In this document: positions 25,845 through 35,709 of the stretch, piece by piece
How the letters are laid out: every line of letters begins with the position of its first letter
How positions within the stretch are numbered: the stretch's first letter is position 1
Assembly: GCA_000472185.1 (NCBI GenBank)
Contig: AVDB01000001.1
Location: 372,001 to 436,000 of the forward strand
Length of the DNA stretch: 64,000 bases
Direction of reading: 5' to 3'
Source: Rhodobacteraceae bacterium HIMB11
GTDB lineage: Bacteria; Pseudomonadota; Alphaproteobacteria; Rhodobacterales; Rhodobacteraceae
Translations under genes and position numbers: made by a program
Notes under the pieces: generated by a model
The model's database searches: none
Seen by the model: only the letters and a program-made list of their open reading frames with translations
What the model was told of the DNA's origin: nothing

Positions 25845-26678
25845 ATGGATGATCTAATCTCTGTCATCATGTCTGTTTACAATGAGCCGATTGAAGCAGT
25901 GCAGCCCTCAATTGAGAGTATTTTATCTCAGACTTACGAAAACTGGGAACTGATTGTTGTGTTAGATTGTCCTGATAACGTACCTGTGAAGGAGTATTTA
26001 AGGCGAACAGCAGAGCAGTTCAAAAAAGTCAGTTTCATTGTAAACGAAGCTAATATTGGGTTGGGCGCATCCTTAAACAAAGCAGTTTCAGTTGCCAATG
26101 GTACATTCTGCGCGCGCATGGACGCCGAAGATTTTTCATTTAAAGATCGAATTCAACGGCAAGTAAATTATGTCTTGAGAAAGCCTGAAATTGATCTTCT
26201 TTTTACACAATGGCAAGAAATTTACTCGGATGGACAGATCAAGAAACGCCAGCCTTTATCCCGCGATGTGAGGCATATAAAAAAAAATTTCTTTATCAAA
26301 AGTCTACTCTTGCATCCTACTTTACTCATCCGCACCGACATATTAAAAAATCATCCCTATCCTGAAATGGATCGCCCAGAGGATTGGGTTCTTTTCTTAG
26401 ATCTAATTCGATTTGATTATAAATTCGATTTAATAGAAGATATTTTATATACTTACGTCGTTGATGAGCACCAAAAATATCATAAAGTGAGGACGTATTC
26501 AGAAAACTTACTACCACATCTCCTACGTAATTCGCTTAATTATTCGACGAATATCTATTACTGGCTTTACTTCGCCCGAATTTTTGGAGAATTCATAATT
26601 TCTCGAAATGAATATGTATATCGCAAGACCTCAAAACTGGCATCGAGTTACTGGAAGAAAATATTCGGTTCAGCCTAA
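25845..26678 (+). CDS. GT2 family glycosyltransferase
   Basis: 277 aa. GT-A start LISVIMSVYNEPIEAVQPSI, LDCPDNV in the first acidic site, and FCARMDAEDFSFKDRIQRQV near 85 as the DxD-type metal site. VDEHQKYHK lies towards the C-terminus. It contains an A9 tract (26279-26287) within the intact frame, so it is open to slippage. It converges with the next GT4 gene with a 4-base overlap. Confidence 0.9.
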   Translation: MDDLISVIMSVYNEPIEAVQPSIESILSQTYENWELIVVLDCPDNVPVKEYLRRTAEQFKKVSFIVNEANIGLGASLNKAVSVANGTFCARMDAEDFSFKDRIQRQVNYVLRKPEIDLLFTQWQEIYSDGQIKKRQPLSRDVRHIKKNFFIKSLLLHPTLLIRTDILKNHPYPEMDRPEDWVLFLDLIRFDYKFDLIEDILYTYVVDEHQKYHKVRTYSENLLPHLLRNSLNYSTNIYYWLYFARIFGEFIISRNEYVYRKTSKLASSYWKKIFGSA

Positions 26679-27816
26679 TTTAAATAGATTTTAGAAGTTG
26701 CAGCAACCATTTCAGAAATAGAAAATAAGCGATGAGCCTCAATTTGAATTTCTTTCCTCTTGTTATCGTTTTTTATGTCGAAATTTAATAGATGTTTTGT
26801 AAGTGTTTTAACGTCTTTGGCGTCATGGAGCCGCCCGTTGACGCCATCTGAAATTAACTCTGGAATTCCTCCAACACGCGACGCAAAGGTTTGTATTCCA
26901 GCAAAGCCCCCCTCTACGACAACATATGGCAGCCCTTCTTTAATGGAAGGGAAAACGAGTGCGTCAAAGTGTGAAAGATAGGCCGACGCATTTTCTTTAA
27001 ACCCGAAAAAGTATACATGGTCGCCTAATCCCAGTCGAGTTACTTTGTCCTCTAGTATCTCCTTTAATTCGCCTTCGCCAAAGTGAACATAAATGAAATC
27101 GGTTTTCGATTCCAAAATGTTGCGAAATGCACTCAATGCAAATTCCACCCCCTTATTTCTATGTAATTCTCCAATACCTACGAATTTTTTGACAGTTTTT
27201 GAGCCGAATTTTGCTTTGATGGACTCGGGAAGTGCGTTAACGATGTCGCTTAGCGGTAACTCGTGAATTGGCTCTATGCCATTATACACTAAGCTGTGTT
27301 TTGAACTCTGATACCATTTTTTTGTGTATTCTAATTCCATTTTCGAAATGAGGATTACTCTATCCACTAATGCAAATATTGCGCGGTTTCCGACTGAAAT
27401 TAATTGTTTTTGCCAACCGGGTCGATCTTCAAAATTCGCAAGGCCGTGCGCTGTAAAAATAATTTTATTTACTTTATTCGCTTTGCCTATAATTGAGCCT
27501 AAGATGCCAACTTTGGTGCTATTGAGATGCAAAATTTCTGGCTTATGGGTTTTAATCATCTGATTTAAGCTAAGCCAGACGCGGATCTCATCGAAAAATC
27601 GGATATCACGGCCTAGCCCCTCGATCCGTCTCACACAAATTCCTGCAGCTGATGCCTTATCAATTAATGTGATTGATGTTCCTAGCTCATTATCTCCACA
27701 CCATATTTCGACGTCAAAGTCATTCTTGAACGATATAGCAAGGTCGTAAACGTACCGCTGGGCACCTCCCCAGGAAGATTTAGTGACAATGTATACAAGT
27801 TTTTTTTATATGACAT
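26675..27816 (-). CDS. GT4 family glycosyltransferase with frame break at an A8 tract
   Basis: The long open frame has no ATG/GTG/TTG until 27634 (GTG), which would delete the first ~60 residues. Yet the upstream sequence in the same frame codes for a perfect GT4 N-terminus, LVYIVTKSSWGGAQRYVYDL. A proper ATG at 27816-27814 gives M-S-Y-K-K and then enters an A8 run (complement of 27800-27807) in the wrong phase. One extra A, or a -1 slip, would join them as MSYKKKLVYIVTK. The donor domain is normal: KFVGIGELHRNKGVEFALSA, then FPSIKEGLPYVVVEGGFAGI. Either a single-base deletion, a phase-variable gene, or a slippage-dependent gene. Confidence 0.8.
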
Positions 27817-28771
27817 TGTGCGCTTCGATTGTTGATTTGATCATTTCGTCGATACCGGCTTTGGCAACCCAATTAAACACATGTTCAGCCTTCGATGGAT
27901 CTGCAATAGCCTTGGCTGCGTCACCTGGTCGCCGACCGACCACATGCACCTTGAGTGGCTGCTCTAAATGCTGGTTAAATTTTTCGATCAGTTCTTTCAC
28001 GGAAGTTCCACGCTGTGTTCCCAAGTTAAAGATACCGCTCACATTTTTCTTTATACTAAGGACATGAGCTTCAATTAGGTCATTAAGGTGGATATAGTCG
28101 CGGATACCGGTCCCGTCTGGCGTGGGATAGTCGTCTCCGAAGACAGAAAAATCTCCGCCAGCTAAATATGTACGCGCAATTACTGGAAAGATGTTTTGAG
28201 CATATGCATCAAAAAACTTCAGCCCGCTGTCCCCAGCCAGATTGAAATATCGAAATATTACCGATTGACCAATGTGCCCTAGCCTTTGGTACTGTCTAAT
28301 TAATTCTTCGCACATAAGTTTGGTTGAACCGTAGACCGAGAGTGGCAAGAGGGAACATTTTTCGTCGTAAATGCCTGATAGGTTTTCTTCATAAACCGCG
28401 GCAGTTGAGGAAAAAACCAAATTAGAAATATGTTTTTTTCTCATTACCTCAAGGACATTTAAAGTGCCTGAAACGTTAACATTTATGAAGTTTGCAGGTG
28501 CTTTTTCACCCTCGCCAACAGATTTGAGGGCGGCTAAGTGTATGACTGTGTCGAAATTATTACTGGAACAGATATATTCCAGATCTTCACGATTACGGAC
28601 ATCTCCTTTGAAAAAATGGGCGCGTGGATCAACGAGCCTTCTTTGACCAGTTTCCAGACTGTCAAAAATAGTTACCTGAGCACCTTCGCTTATGAGGCGT
28701 TTAGTTAGTGCTGTGCCAATGTAACCTGCACCACCGGTAACTAAAAAACTTTTATCCATATAAGGTCTCAC
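27806..28771 (-). CDS. galE: UDP-glucose 4-epimerase
   Basis: 321 aa extended SDR. NAD-binding VTGGAGYIGTALTKRL near residue 11, catalytic Ser/Thr in VFSSTAAVYEE, and YGSTKLMCEE for YxxxK. Late motif TRDYIHL appears as GIRDYIHLNDLIEAH. The Met giving MDKSFLV (about 28759) is an equally good start. Interconverts UDP-Glc and UDP-Gal (or GlcNAc/GalNAc). It precedes the frame-broken GT4 gene and its stop overlaps that gene's ATG region. A second, different galE lies at 53.7 kb. Confidence 0.9.
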   Translation of the reverse strand: MRPYMDKSFLVTGGAGYIGTALTKRLISEGAQVTIFDSLETGQRRLVDPRAHFFKGDVRNREDLEYICSSNNFDTVIHLAALKSVGEGEKAPANFINVNVSGTLNVLEVMRKKHISNLVFSSTAAVYEENLSGIYDEKCSLLPLSVYGSTKLMCEELIRQYQRLGHIGQSVIFRYFNLAGDSGLKFFDAYAQNIFPVIARTYLAGGDFSVFGDDYPTPDGTGIRDYIHLNDLIEAHVLSIKKNVSGIFNLGTQRGTSVKELIEKFNQHLEQPLKVHVVGRRPGDAAKAIADPSKAEHVFNWVAKAGIDEMIKSTIEAHNVI

Positions 28772-28838
28772 TTTGTCGACATCATAATTAATATTTTTTA
28801 TCGCCCTTAATATGAGCTAATCAATGCAAATAAATTTT

Positions 28839-29828
28839 TTATTCAGTGAAAAACACTTCTCTGTCGGGGTTTGACGATGTGAATTCACTGTCGATTGTCC
28901 TATTTAGGCCTTCTATCAAAGTGTATGGTGGGCTAAAGCCGGCTAACTCCGATTTTGAGCTTACAAAGTGACTTGAAGATGTGAACTTTTTGATGCGTAT
29001 AGCGCTTATCGTGAGTTTTTTGAATAAAAGATTTGATAAGGCATCTGCTATGTGACCTATAAGCATTCCTAGCCATCTCGGGATCCTCACGCCAACAGTC
29101 GAGGTTCTAAAAAGTTTCAGGCGAGTGTACTTTACTAATTCATCCATCGTCATATCAGGACCATCGACGTAATTATAAAGTGCGTAAGTTTGATCTGACT
29201 GGATGCAGGCCTGTAAGAACGCGACGACGTTGTCAATATATGCCAGTGACTTATGATTTTTACCGTGTCCAATCATCAAAAATTTGCGAGAGGCAATTTG
29301 GTTTAGTAAATTGTATACATTTCCCCGATTACCCTCTCCAAAAATTACCGTGGGCCTTATTATAAATAATTGTCTGCCAGCCTTTTGACCCCAAGACCTT
29401 AAAACTTCTTCGGCCGCAAATTTTGATCTTCCATATTCATTAAACGGATTTATTTGCCCATCTTCTCCCGTTGGCTTCGTGGTAAAGCCGTAAACTGCCA
29501 CTGAGCTGGTGAAAATTATTTTACAAATTCCTTTTTCACTACAAATTTTTGCTAAATTGGCTGCGCCGTCTATATTTGTGCGCGTGTATTCACTTAAGTC
29601 TTCGATATCATCCCTGTGAACTGCCGCTAAGTTTATAACGATGTCGCCAGTAACATTCTCACGAAGGCTACCTATATTTCTAATATCAGAAATTTTTGTT
29701 TTATTCGAAAATTTTTTGCTTTTTTTTAAATCAAGAATTTCGAAATCTACCCGCGATTTCTCCAGCGCAGAACATAAGTTTGTGCCGACGAAGCCGGATC
29801 CACCAATAACTGTAATTTTTTTTTGCAT
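28839..29828 (-). CDS. NAD-dependent sugar epimerase/dehydratase (extended SDR)
   Basis: 329 aa from the Met of MQKKITVIGG; a longer frame to 29864 adds 12 residues without signal character. Rossmann motif VIGGSGFVGTNLC, INLAAVHRD, active-site SSVAVYG and YGRSKFAAEE. WbpV/Gne/FnlA-like proteins have this build, acting as UDP-sugar 4-epimerases or 4-reductases; the exact reaction is not visible. The first codons ATGC are followed by an A9 tract, similar to the A8 tract at the next GT4 gene's start. Confidence 0.82.
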   Translation of the reverse strand: MQKKITVIGGSGFVGTNLCSALEKSRVDFEILDLKKSKKFSNKTKISDIRNIGSLRENVTGDIVINLAAVHRDDIEDLSEYTRTNIDGAANLAKICSEKGICKIIFTSSVAVYGFTTKPTGEDGQINPFNEYGRSKFAAEEVLRSWGQKAGRQLFIIRPTVIFGEGNRGNVYNLLNQIASRKFLMIGHGKNHKSLAYIDNVVAFLQACIQSDQTYALYNYVDGPDMTMDELVKYTRLKLFRTSTVGVRIPRWLGMLIGHIADALSNLLFKKLTISAIRIKKFTSSSHFVSSKSELAGFSPPYTLIEGLNRTIDSEFTSSNPDREVFFTE

Positions 29829-29967
29829 GTGAAGAGCGGTACCACCATTTGATCCCGATAACAATATCCCAGCCTAGAGCACCTTTACAGCCATATTTTA
29901 TGTTTTATAGTACAAACAATAGTATACTTACCTTCAAAAATAAGTTCCAAGGATAACGGCACTTACT

Positions 29968-30657
29968 TGTTGGCGCCATTCAAGCACTTGGTTATTGGTA
30001 ACTTTTTGATCCTAGGCGTCGCAAATGAATTGTTTAATGCATACTTGAAGGGATGCTGGCAGTAGTCAAGTTACGTGGGTAATGGAACCAAGGCCCGCAC
30101 TGACTGGTAGTCAGAATTTGACATTCCCAATGGCTAGGCCTTAGTGGTTAGGGTCTTTATTTCTGCTCCATTCCAGTGTGCCATGGCCGAAGTCTTATCG
30201 GTGCCGACACTTATGAGTGACCCCATATTAAAGTGGTATCGGCTTCAATATATGTGCGCGGAGTGGTTTCCTCGACATTCACTTCGACGGAAATTACCAC
30301 GACGCGAGTGGCATGAAGCGTCGAGTAAATTTGCTATATTATTTAAACCCAAATTGGGAGCCCACATGGGGTGACGAGTTTGGGATCTACGACGACAATG
30401 GCGAGACGCTCATAAAGGCAGCGGCCCGGACATTCAATCGATGCGTAATTTTTGATACACACGATAAGAGTTACCACGGCCTCCCAAATCCAATTAATTT
30501 CCCGTCAGATGATCCGCGGCGCTCAATGCTGCTGTATTATTACACGGTGGCCCAGCGCCCGACGTTTCAGATTATGGAGGATGCACTCTACAGCGCACTT
30601 TGGAAATCCATGGGATTTACTGACAAGCGTGGCAATAAGACCAGGGATTATACTTGA
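29968..30657 (+). pseudogene. decayed 2OG-Fe(II) oxygenase gene
   Basis: Pieces of one prolyl-hydroxylase-like dioxygenase are readable in different frames. APFKHLVIGNFL starts near 29973. Stop codons then interrupt GNGTKARTDW and SEFDIPNG. LSVPTLMSDPILK is near 30195, and after a frame change near 30230 comes SGFLDIHFDGNYHD (the HxD iron motif), followed by NLLYYLNPNWEPTWGDEFGI, FNRCVIFDTHDKSYHGLPNP (second iron His) and DDPRRSMLLYYYT. Several stops and at least one shift mean that the gene is dead. Base composition is richer in GC than the neighbours. Confidence 0.75.
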
Positions 30658-30714
30658 AGCTGAGCGCACTATTTAAAGGTGGCCATAGCTCAATTTCTCA
30701 AATCGAGGTGATAG

Positions 30715-31439
30715 ATGACAGGGAATAACATCACCTACTCAGTGATACTGCCCGCCTACAACGGCCGAAAATACCTTGGCGCAGCCCTACAGTCGGCTTT
30801 GGTGGCTCTGGTAGAGGAAGACGAAATAGCCGTCATTGAGGACGGATCTAATGATGGTGGCGTAGAAGATATTATTCACGCGGTTGAAGATCATCGCACT
30901 CGATATCAATATCAAGAGAATTGCGGTGTGGCCTCGGCTCTCAATCATGGGCTTAAAATAGCACGCAACCCTTATTTCGCATGGCTGAGGCACGATGATT
31001 TATTTTTGCCGGACCGACTGAGTGAAGACCGACAACTCAGTCAGCTCTGCCCGGACATAGTCACCTTCACAGCGTTTTATTTATTTAGCGATGACGCCAA
31101 CGACCTAAATCTCGTGAATAAGTTAAAGCTCGCGACGTCCCACGACTTCGCAACACGCCTTCTACCCCGTCGCTTCCTCAATGGCTGCACTGTTTCAGCG
31201 CCTTCATTCAGCGCGGCCTATTTGACGAAAGCTTACGCCAAACACAGGACTACGAAATGTGGCGCAAGATACCGGAGACGGAGACGTTTAAATACATCCA
31301 GTGGCCGACTGTGTTGTCGCGTCGGCACCCAGAGCAAGACTCCGAGAAGCTGCCCGACGCGGCTAGAGCGGAGTTTAGCGACATATTGCGCGGGCATTGG
31401 GGGAAGGCGAGGTGCAAGGTTACAGTACTTGCGGGTTGA
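30715..31439 (+). pseudogene. frameshifted GT2 glycosyltransferase gene
   Basis: The first ~160 codons form a good GT-A domain: SVILPAYNGRKYLGAALQSA, VIEDGSND, and FAWLRHDDLFLPDRL (metal site), to FLNGCTV. The frame then breaks near 31195. The continuation lies in another phase as FSAFIQRGLFDESLRQTQDY followed by EMWRKIPETETFKYIQWP and LSRRHPEQ, ending at 31439. The in-phase continuation (to 31479) is Arg-rich nonsense. It sits directly after the dead oxygenase gene; both belong to one foreign patch. Confidence 0.75.
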
Positions 31440-31532
31440 ATACTACTCGAGAGATTATTCTAACTGTGTTAAAAATTAGAAAGTTTTATTTTGATTTTTC
31501 TAAAAGATCTCAAGAAATCTATAATTATGAAT

Positions 31533-33509
31533 TCAATTTGGTAATATCTCTTTCAATAAAGCGGAAACTAAAATTTGCGCACCATATGGTGACAGATGGT
31601 CGTCATCTCGATATAGCAGATTATTGTCAAATTGCACCCTACAGTGAGTATCGCAAAACAAATTCTTTGTCTCAAAGACATGGAACCCTGAATGGGTAAT
31701 TGACAGGTTTTGCACAAAATCCATAATTTTTGAATTTCTCCGTAAGTACTCAGTTATTGGCAACCCACGATAATATTCTGACGTTAATTCGTCGATTATG
31801 TCACCACCTTGGAATAATAGTTTTCGAGCAAACATATTATTTATATTTATGCCGTGTTCGGGTACTGTGTTCAAAAAATATACTTTGTTGTTGTTTTCCA
31901 ATATCATTTCAATTTGTAGTCTGAAATTATCTAATATGCCATCGCGACTTCCCAGTCTTAAGCGTTCGATTTCAGGGTATTCTTTATTTTCTTTACCCGC
32001 AAATGGGTTATTGTAAGGACTTGAGTCAATAAGCTTGGGCCATCTTACTGCAAATACCACAATCGAGTTTTCAATATTTTTTAAATATTTGTTTTGTTCA
32101 TATCCAAAATTAGAGCATCTGTTCAACTTTGTTCCAGATTTTGTAAATAATTCATAGCCGTCTGGCAAAAAGCAAGTCGATATAATAGTGGTAATGTTAT
32201 ACATATTTGTTGCTCTGTCTACAAATGCCTTTGAAATCATTTGTGCATGGCTGTCCCCAATAAGCACCAATTTATCTTTTTGATTGTTTGAGATTTTTGA
32301 TTCAAAATTACAAATCCGAAATAGGCACTCCTCGCCGTTGTGATCAAAAAGCATTTGTCGATCGGGCGATGTTAGAAATTGCTTCGCTGATAACGAGAGC
32401 CTATGTGCATGTCCGTCTAAACTACCAAAATATAAGACAATGAATAATGTAGTAAGGATTGCAGTGTGCGTTTTGAGATTATTTTCAATTCGGTTTTTAT
32501 TTTTTTCAATGATGATGAAAGATGTGCATGACAGAATGACAGTAATTGTTAGGCCTAATAAAAACGATAGAACAGGATTTAAAGAATACAATGTCAAAAA
32601 TATAAAAATAGGGTAATGGTAAAGATAAATGGAATATGACATTGCCCCGATCTGTGTAAATACATTGTCCTCACAAAACTGTAATAGAATATTTGACCTT
32701 GATATTAATAAAAGTAGAAATGATGTCCCAATCGCCGAAAAAAAGTTAAGAGAGTTCACACCCATGAAGTTTGTAGAGACATTAAAATCTAATTTAAAAG
32801 ATAGCCATAGGATTATAAAAAGAAATACTAAAAATAATAGAGTAAAGTTAAAATCAGACTTTTTGACTACAAAACATGTCAATACACCGAGAAGAGGTTG
32901 CCAAATCCTATTTTCTGTTTGGTAGTAATTGTCCTCAATACCTATCTCATACAATGATAATACTGTACTCAAGGTAAATAGCGTGAACGCTATTAATTCG
33001 GGTAAAATAAGATCCTTGGATTTATTTTTCAAAAATACAATTGCACCTATAAGTAAATAGCACTGTAATTCTATAGAAATGGACCACAAATGTGCTAAAG
33101 GTCGTAACTCCTGATTAATTTGCCAATAAGGCTCTGCATTTGGCGCTAGGTTTGCCAAACCAATAACCGCGTAAATAGCATATGTATTTATTGGCTGAGC
33201 CTCAATCGGGGTGAGGACTAAATAAGTAAATATAGTCGTTAAAATAATTAAAACTACCAGGGCAGGATAAATCCTGTTTAGTCTATTCCAAACGTAACTA
33301 TTAAATGTACTTTTATTATTACAATAAATGTAGTTCTCCGCTAGCAGATAACCTGATAAGACCAAAAATATATCGACGCCTAAGTAACCATATTTGACAA
33401 ATTTGCTCAATTCAAATATATATGGAGCATGGTATATTACGACCATCAGAGCAGCAACACCGCGTAACATAGTAATTCGAGGGTCGTATGTGCTTGACAT
33501 AAGTGACAT
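31533..33509 (-). CDS. membrane acyltransferase (OafA/YrhL type) with SGNH domain
   Basis: 658 aa. Residues 1-360 are the multi-pass acyltransferase-3 domain (ITMLRGVAALMVVIYHAPYI with the catalytic His, then LGVDIFLVLSGYLLAENYIY). Residues ~390-658 are a periplasmic SGNH hydrolase-like domain with LVLIGDSHAQMISKAF (Ser nucleophile) and the DxxH block DDDHLSPYGA. This fusion transfers acyl (usually acetyl) groups onto glycans. It ends the leftward unit and is divergent from the amino-sugar genes. Confidence 0.92.
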   Translation of the reverse strand: MSLMSSTYDPRITMLRGVAALMVVIYHAPYIFELSKFVKYGYLGVDIFLVLSGYLLAENYIYCNNKSTFNSYVWNRLNRIYPALVVLIILTTIFTYLVLTPIEAQPINTYAIYAVIGLANLAPNAEPYWQINQELRPLAHLWSISIELQCYLLIGAIVFLKNKSKDLILPELIAFTLFTLSTVLSLYEIGIEDNYYQTENRIWQPLLGVLTCFVVKKSDFNFTLLFLVFLFIILWLSFKLDFNVSTNFMGVNSLNFFSAIGTSFLLLLISRSNILLQFCEDNVFTQIGAMSYSIYLYHYPIFIFLTLYSLNPVLSFLLGLTITVILSCTSFIIIEKNKNRIENNLKTHTAILTTLFIVLYFGSLDGHAHRLSLSAKQFLTSPDRQMLFDHNGEECLFRICNFESKISNNQKDKLVLIGDSHAQMISKAFVDRATNMYNITTIISTCFLPDGYELFTKSGTKLNRCSNFGYEQNKYLKNIENSIVVFAVRWPKLIDSSPYNNPFAGKENKEYPEIERLRLGSRDGILDNFRLQIEMILENNNKVYFLNTVPEHGININNMFARKLLFQGGDIIDELTSEYYRGLPITEYLRRNSKIMDFVQNLSITHSGFHVFETKNLFCDTHCRVQFDNNLLYRDDDHLSPYGAQILVSALLKEILPN

Positions 33510-33541
33510 TTTCGGCCTGATTAGAGTTAAGTTTAGATTGA

Positions 33542-33955
33542 ATGAAGAAAAGTATTGTGTCCAATTATGATTTGCCTGAAATAGTTAAACTCCATAAGCC
33601 TAAAAATGAAAAGGGTGAAATAATTGTGTTAGAAAATTTACATGAGAGCCTAAGCTTGTTTAGGCGGGCATATTTTCTGAAATCAGATGCGAAACCGCAG
33701 TCACATGGCCAACACGGACACAAAGCTCTAAAACAATTTTTTGTCTGTTTGACTGGTAGTGCTTCAGTATATGTGACAAATAAACATTTCAATAAAACTT
33801 ATGAGCTTTCTGACTGCGCTTATGGTTTATTTTTACCCTCTGGATTTTGGCGCGAAATTACTTTGAAGCCGAATACAATACTCGCTGTTATTGCTAGTGA
33901 GCTCTATGATCCAGAAGATTACGTTTTTGATAAGGGCGAATATATCAGATGCTGA
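33542..33955 (+). CDS. dTDP-4-keto-6-deoxyhexose 3,4-ketoisomerase (FdtA/QdtA-like cupin)
   Basis: 137 aa cupin of the WxcM-like/FdtA family. Core features are [20 protein letters not shown] and [20 protein letters not shown] (the His-rich loop of these isomerases), then [11 protein letters not shown]. It converts the RmlB product to the 3-keto isomer, the substrate for a 3-aminotransferase. The next gene overlaps by 7 bases and is that aminotransferase. Whether the product is the Fuc3N or Qui3N series cannot be told. Confidence 0.88.
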   Translation: MKKSIVSNYDLPEIVKLHKPKNEKGEIIVLENLHESLSLFRRAYFLKSDAKPQSHGQHGHKALKQFFVCLTGSASVYVTNKHFNKTYELSDCAYGLFLPSGFWREITLKPNTILAVIASELYDPEDYVFDKGEYIRC

Positions 33956-35040
33956 AAGTAGGCTTCTCAAATCTCTTTGCAATTAATCAGTTGTACGAAA
34001 AACAGTATACAGAAGCACTAAAGCGTGTTCTTGGTTCTGGAATGGTGATAAACAGTCGAGAAGTGGAAGTCTTCGAAGAGAGGTTTGCAGAATATTGTGA
34101 TGTTAACTTTTGTGTTGGTGTAAGTAATGGGTTGGATGCTCTTTTTTTGATCCTAGAAGCTTATGGAATAGGACCCGGCGACGAGGTCCTTTGCCCCAGT
34201 GGTTCTTTCATCGCCACAGCCCTATCAATCAGTAGGCTAGGTGCTACACCAATATTTGTCGATTTCAATGAGACTGATTTTAAGATGTCACTCATTGATT
34301 TGAAATCAAAAATAACGACACGAACAAAGGCTATTATTGCTGTACATCTATATGGTATCTGCGAAAACATTGTGGAGTTAAGGAATATTGCGTCAGATCA
34401 CAATCTGCGATTGATTGAAGATGCAGCACAAGCTCACGGCACATCATCTACCATGGGGAGAGCTGGTTCGTTAGCAGACGCTGCATCATTCAGTTTCTAT
34501 CCGACAAAAAACCTAGGTGCATTAGGAGATGCCGGTTGTGTGACTACCAATTGCAAATGGTTAGCACAGAAAATAAAGCAAAACCGCAACTACGGATCTA
34601 GAAAAAAATATGATTTTGTAAATAAAGGCCACAATATGAGGCTTGACGAAATACAAGCCGCTTTTTTATCTGTAAAACTTAATGATCTTGATACTCATAT
34701 TGCTAAAAGGCAAGCATTAGCGCGCATTTACCTTGATCAAATAAATGGGTCAAGATACGGTTTGCCGCCAGTAAATGATGAGAAAGAAAGTTCCTGGCAC
34801 TTGTTTCCAATTCGTGTTTACGGTGGCGCTCGAGATAATGTAAAGCAAAGATTAAGTGACTTTGGAATAGAAACTATGATACATTATCCTGCCCCTATAC
34901 ACAAAACATTACCTTACGATACTGGCTACAAACTACCAAATGCCGAGTTAGCGTCAGAACAGCAGCTTTCGCTTCCTTTGGATGTTTTGCATAGCAAAGA
35001 TCAGATAGAATTTGTCGCGAACACATTGAATCAACTGTAG
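33949..35040 (+). CDS. DegT/DnrJ/EryC1 sugar 3-aminotransferase (FdtB/QdtB-like)
   Basis: 363 aa PLP enzyme. Motifs: [14 protein letters not shown] near residue 55, [11 protein letters not shown] near 155 (Asp for the PLP pyridine nitrogen), [16 protein letters not shown] near 180 with the Schiff-base Lys, and [20 protein letters not shown]. Linked to the ketoisomerase, it should form dTDP-3-amino-3,6-dideoxyhexose. Length normal. Confidence 0.9.
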   Translation: MLKVGFSNLFAINQLYEKQYTEALKRVLGSGMVINSREVEVFEERFAEYCDVNFCVGVSNGLDALFLILEAYGIGPGDEVLCPSGSFIATALSISRLGATPIFVDFNETDFKMSLIDLKSKITTRTKAIIAVHLYGICENIVELRNIASDHNLRLIEDAAQAHGTSSTMGRAGSLADAASFSFYPTKNLGALGDAGCVTTNCKWLAQKIKQNRNYGSRKKYDFVNKGHNMRLDEIQAAFLSVKLNDLDTHIAKRQALARIYLDQINGSRYGLPPVNDEKESSWHLFPIRVYGGARDNVKQRLSDFGIETMIHYPAPIHKTLPYDTGYKLPNAELASEQQLSLPLDVLHSKDQIEFVANTLNQL

Positions 35041-35049
35041 GGTTTAAAA

Positions 35050-35709
35050 ATGACTGATATTGTTATTATAGGGGCGGGTGAGACCGCTAGAATGGCGAAA
35101 CATTACTTTGAGCAAAATAAGGAACAGAATATTATATATTATGTCGATGAAAATATCGAAGAGGATAGCGAATTTCTCGGTCGACCGCTTCTCACTGAAA
35201 ATAGTTTTCAAAATCTCTGCAAGCCGCATGAAGTCAAGTTGTTTATCGCAATCGGGAGCGAAAAGCTAAATACTTCCAGAGAGCGTCTTTTTGTAAAGTA
35301 TAGTGAACTTGGGTTCGATTTTGCGAACTGTCTGAGTAAAGATTGCATCATTCCAGATGATGTAATATTGGGGAGCAATGTTTTTATTCAAGAATTGAAC
35401 AATATACAATCAGGATGCTCGATTGGAGACAATACCATTATCTGGGCGAAAAACCACATTGGGCATAATTCTCAAATTGGTCGCAATTGCTTCATAACAA
35501 GTGGTGTAACAATATCTGGAAACGTTACAATTGGTGATAATTGTTTTCTCGGTGTTAATTGTGCGGTTGCTGATGAAATAGTTGTTGATAGTCATTGTTT
35601 CATAGGCATGGGCGCAATGATTATGAAAGATGTCCCACACAACACTCTGATTTCATCAAATAAACCGGTGACGGCACAAATTAGCGCTAAAAGATTTTGT
35701 AGGTGTTGA
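35050..35709 (+). CDS. PglD-like hexapeptide-repeat acyltransferase
   Basis: 219 aa. The N-terminal ~85 residues form a Rossmann-like PglD domain (IVIIGAGETARMAKHYF, then YYVDEN). The rest is a left-handed beta-helix of hexapeptide repeats (NTIIWAKNHIGHNSQIGRNC, then VTISGNVTIGDNCFLGVNCA) with catalytic His in HIGHN. In this setting it probably N-acylates the 3-amino group made by the two genes before it (inference). Start 9 bases after the aminotransferase stop. Confidence 0.87.
   Translation: MTDIVIIGAGETARMAKHYFEQNKEQNIIYYVDENIEEDSEFLGRPLLTENSFQNLCKPHEVKLFIAIGSEKLNTSRERLFVKYSELGFDFANCLSKDCIIPDDVILGSNVFIQELNNIQSGCSIGDNTIIWAKNHIGHNSQIGRNCFITSGVTISGNVTIGDNCFLGVNCAVADEIVVDSHCFIGMGAMIMKDVPHNTLISSNKPVTAQISAKRFCRC

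Noticed and set aside
30144-30374. Short ORF as a separate gene
   Set aside because: It is one reading phase of the decayed dioxygenase gene; only part of it aligns with the family.
31257-31439. 60-aa ORF as a separate gene
   Set aside because: It continues the GT2 pseudogene after the frameshift (MWRKIPETETFKYIQWP), so it is not independent.
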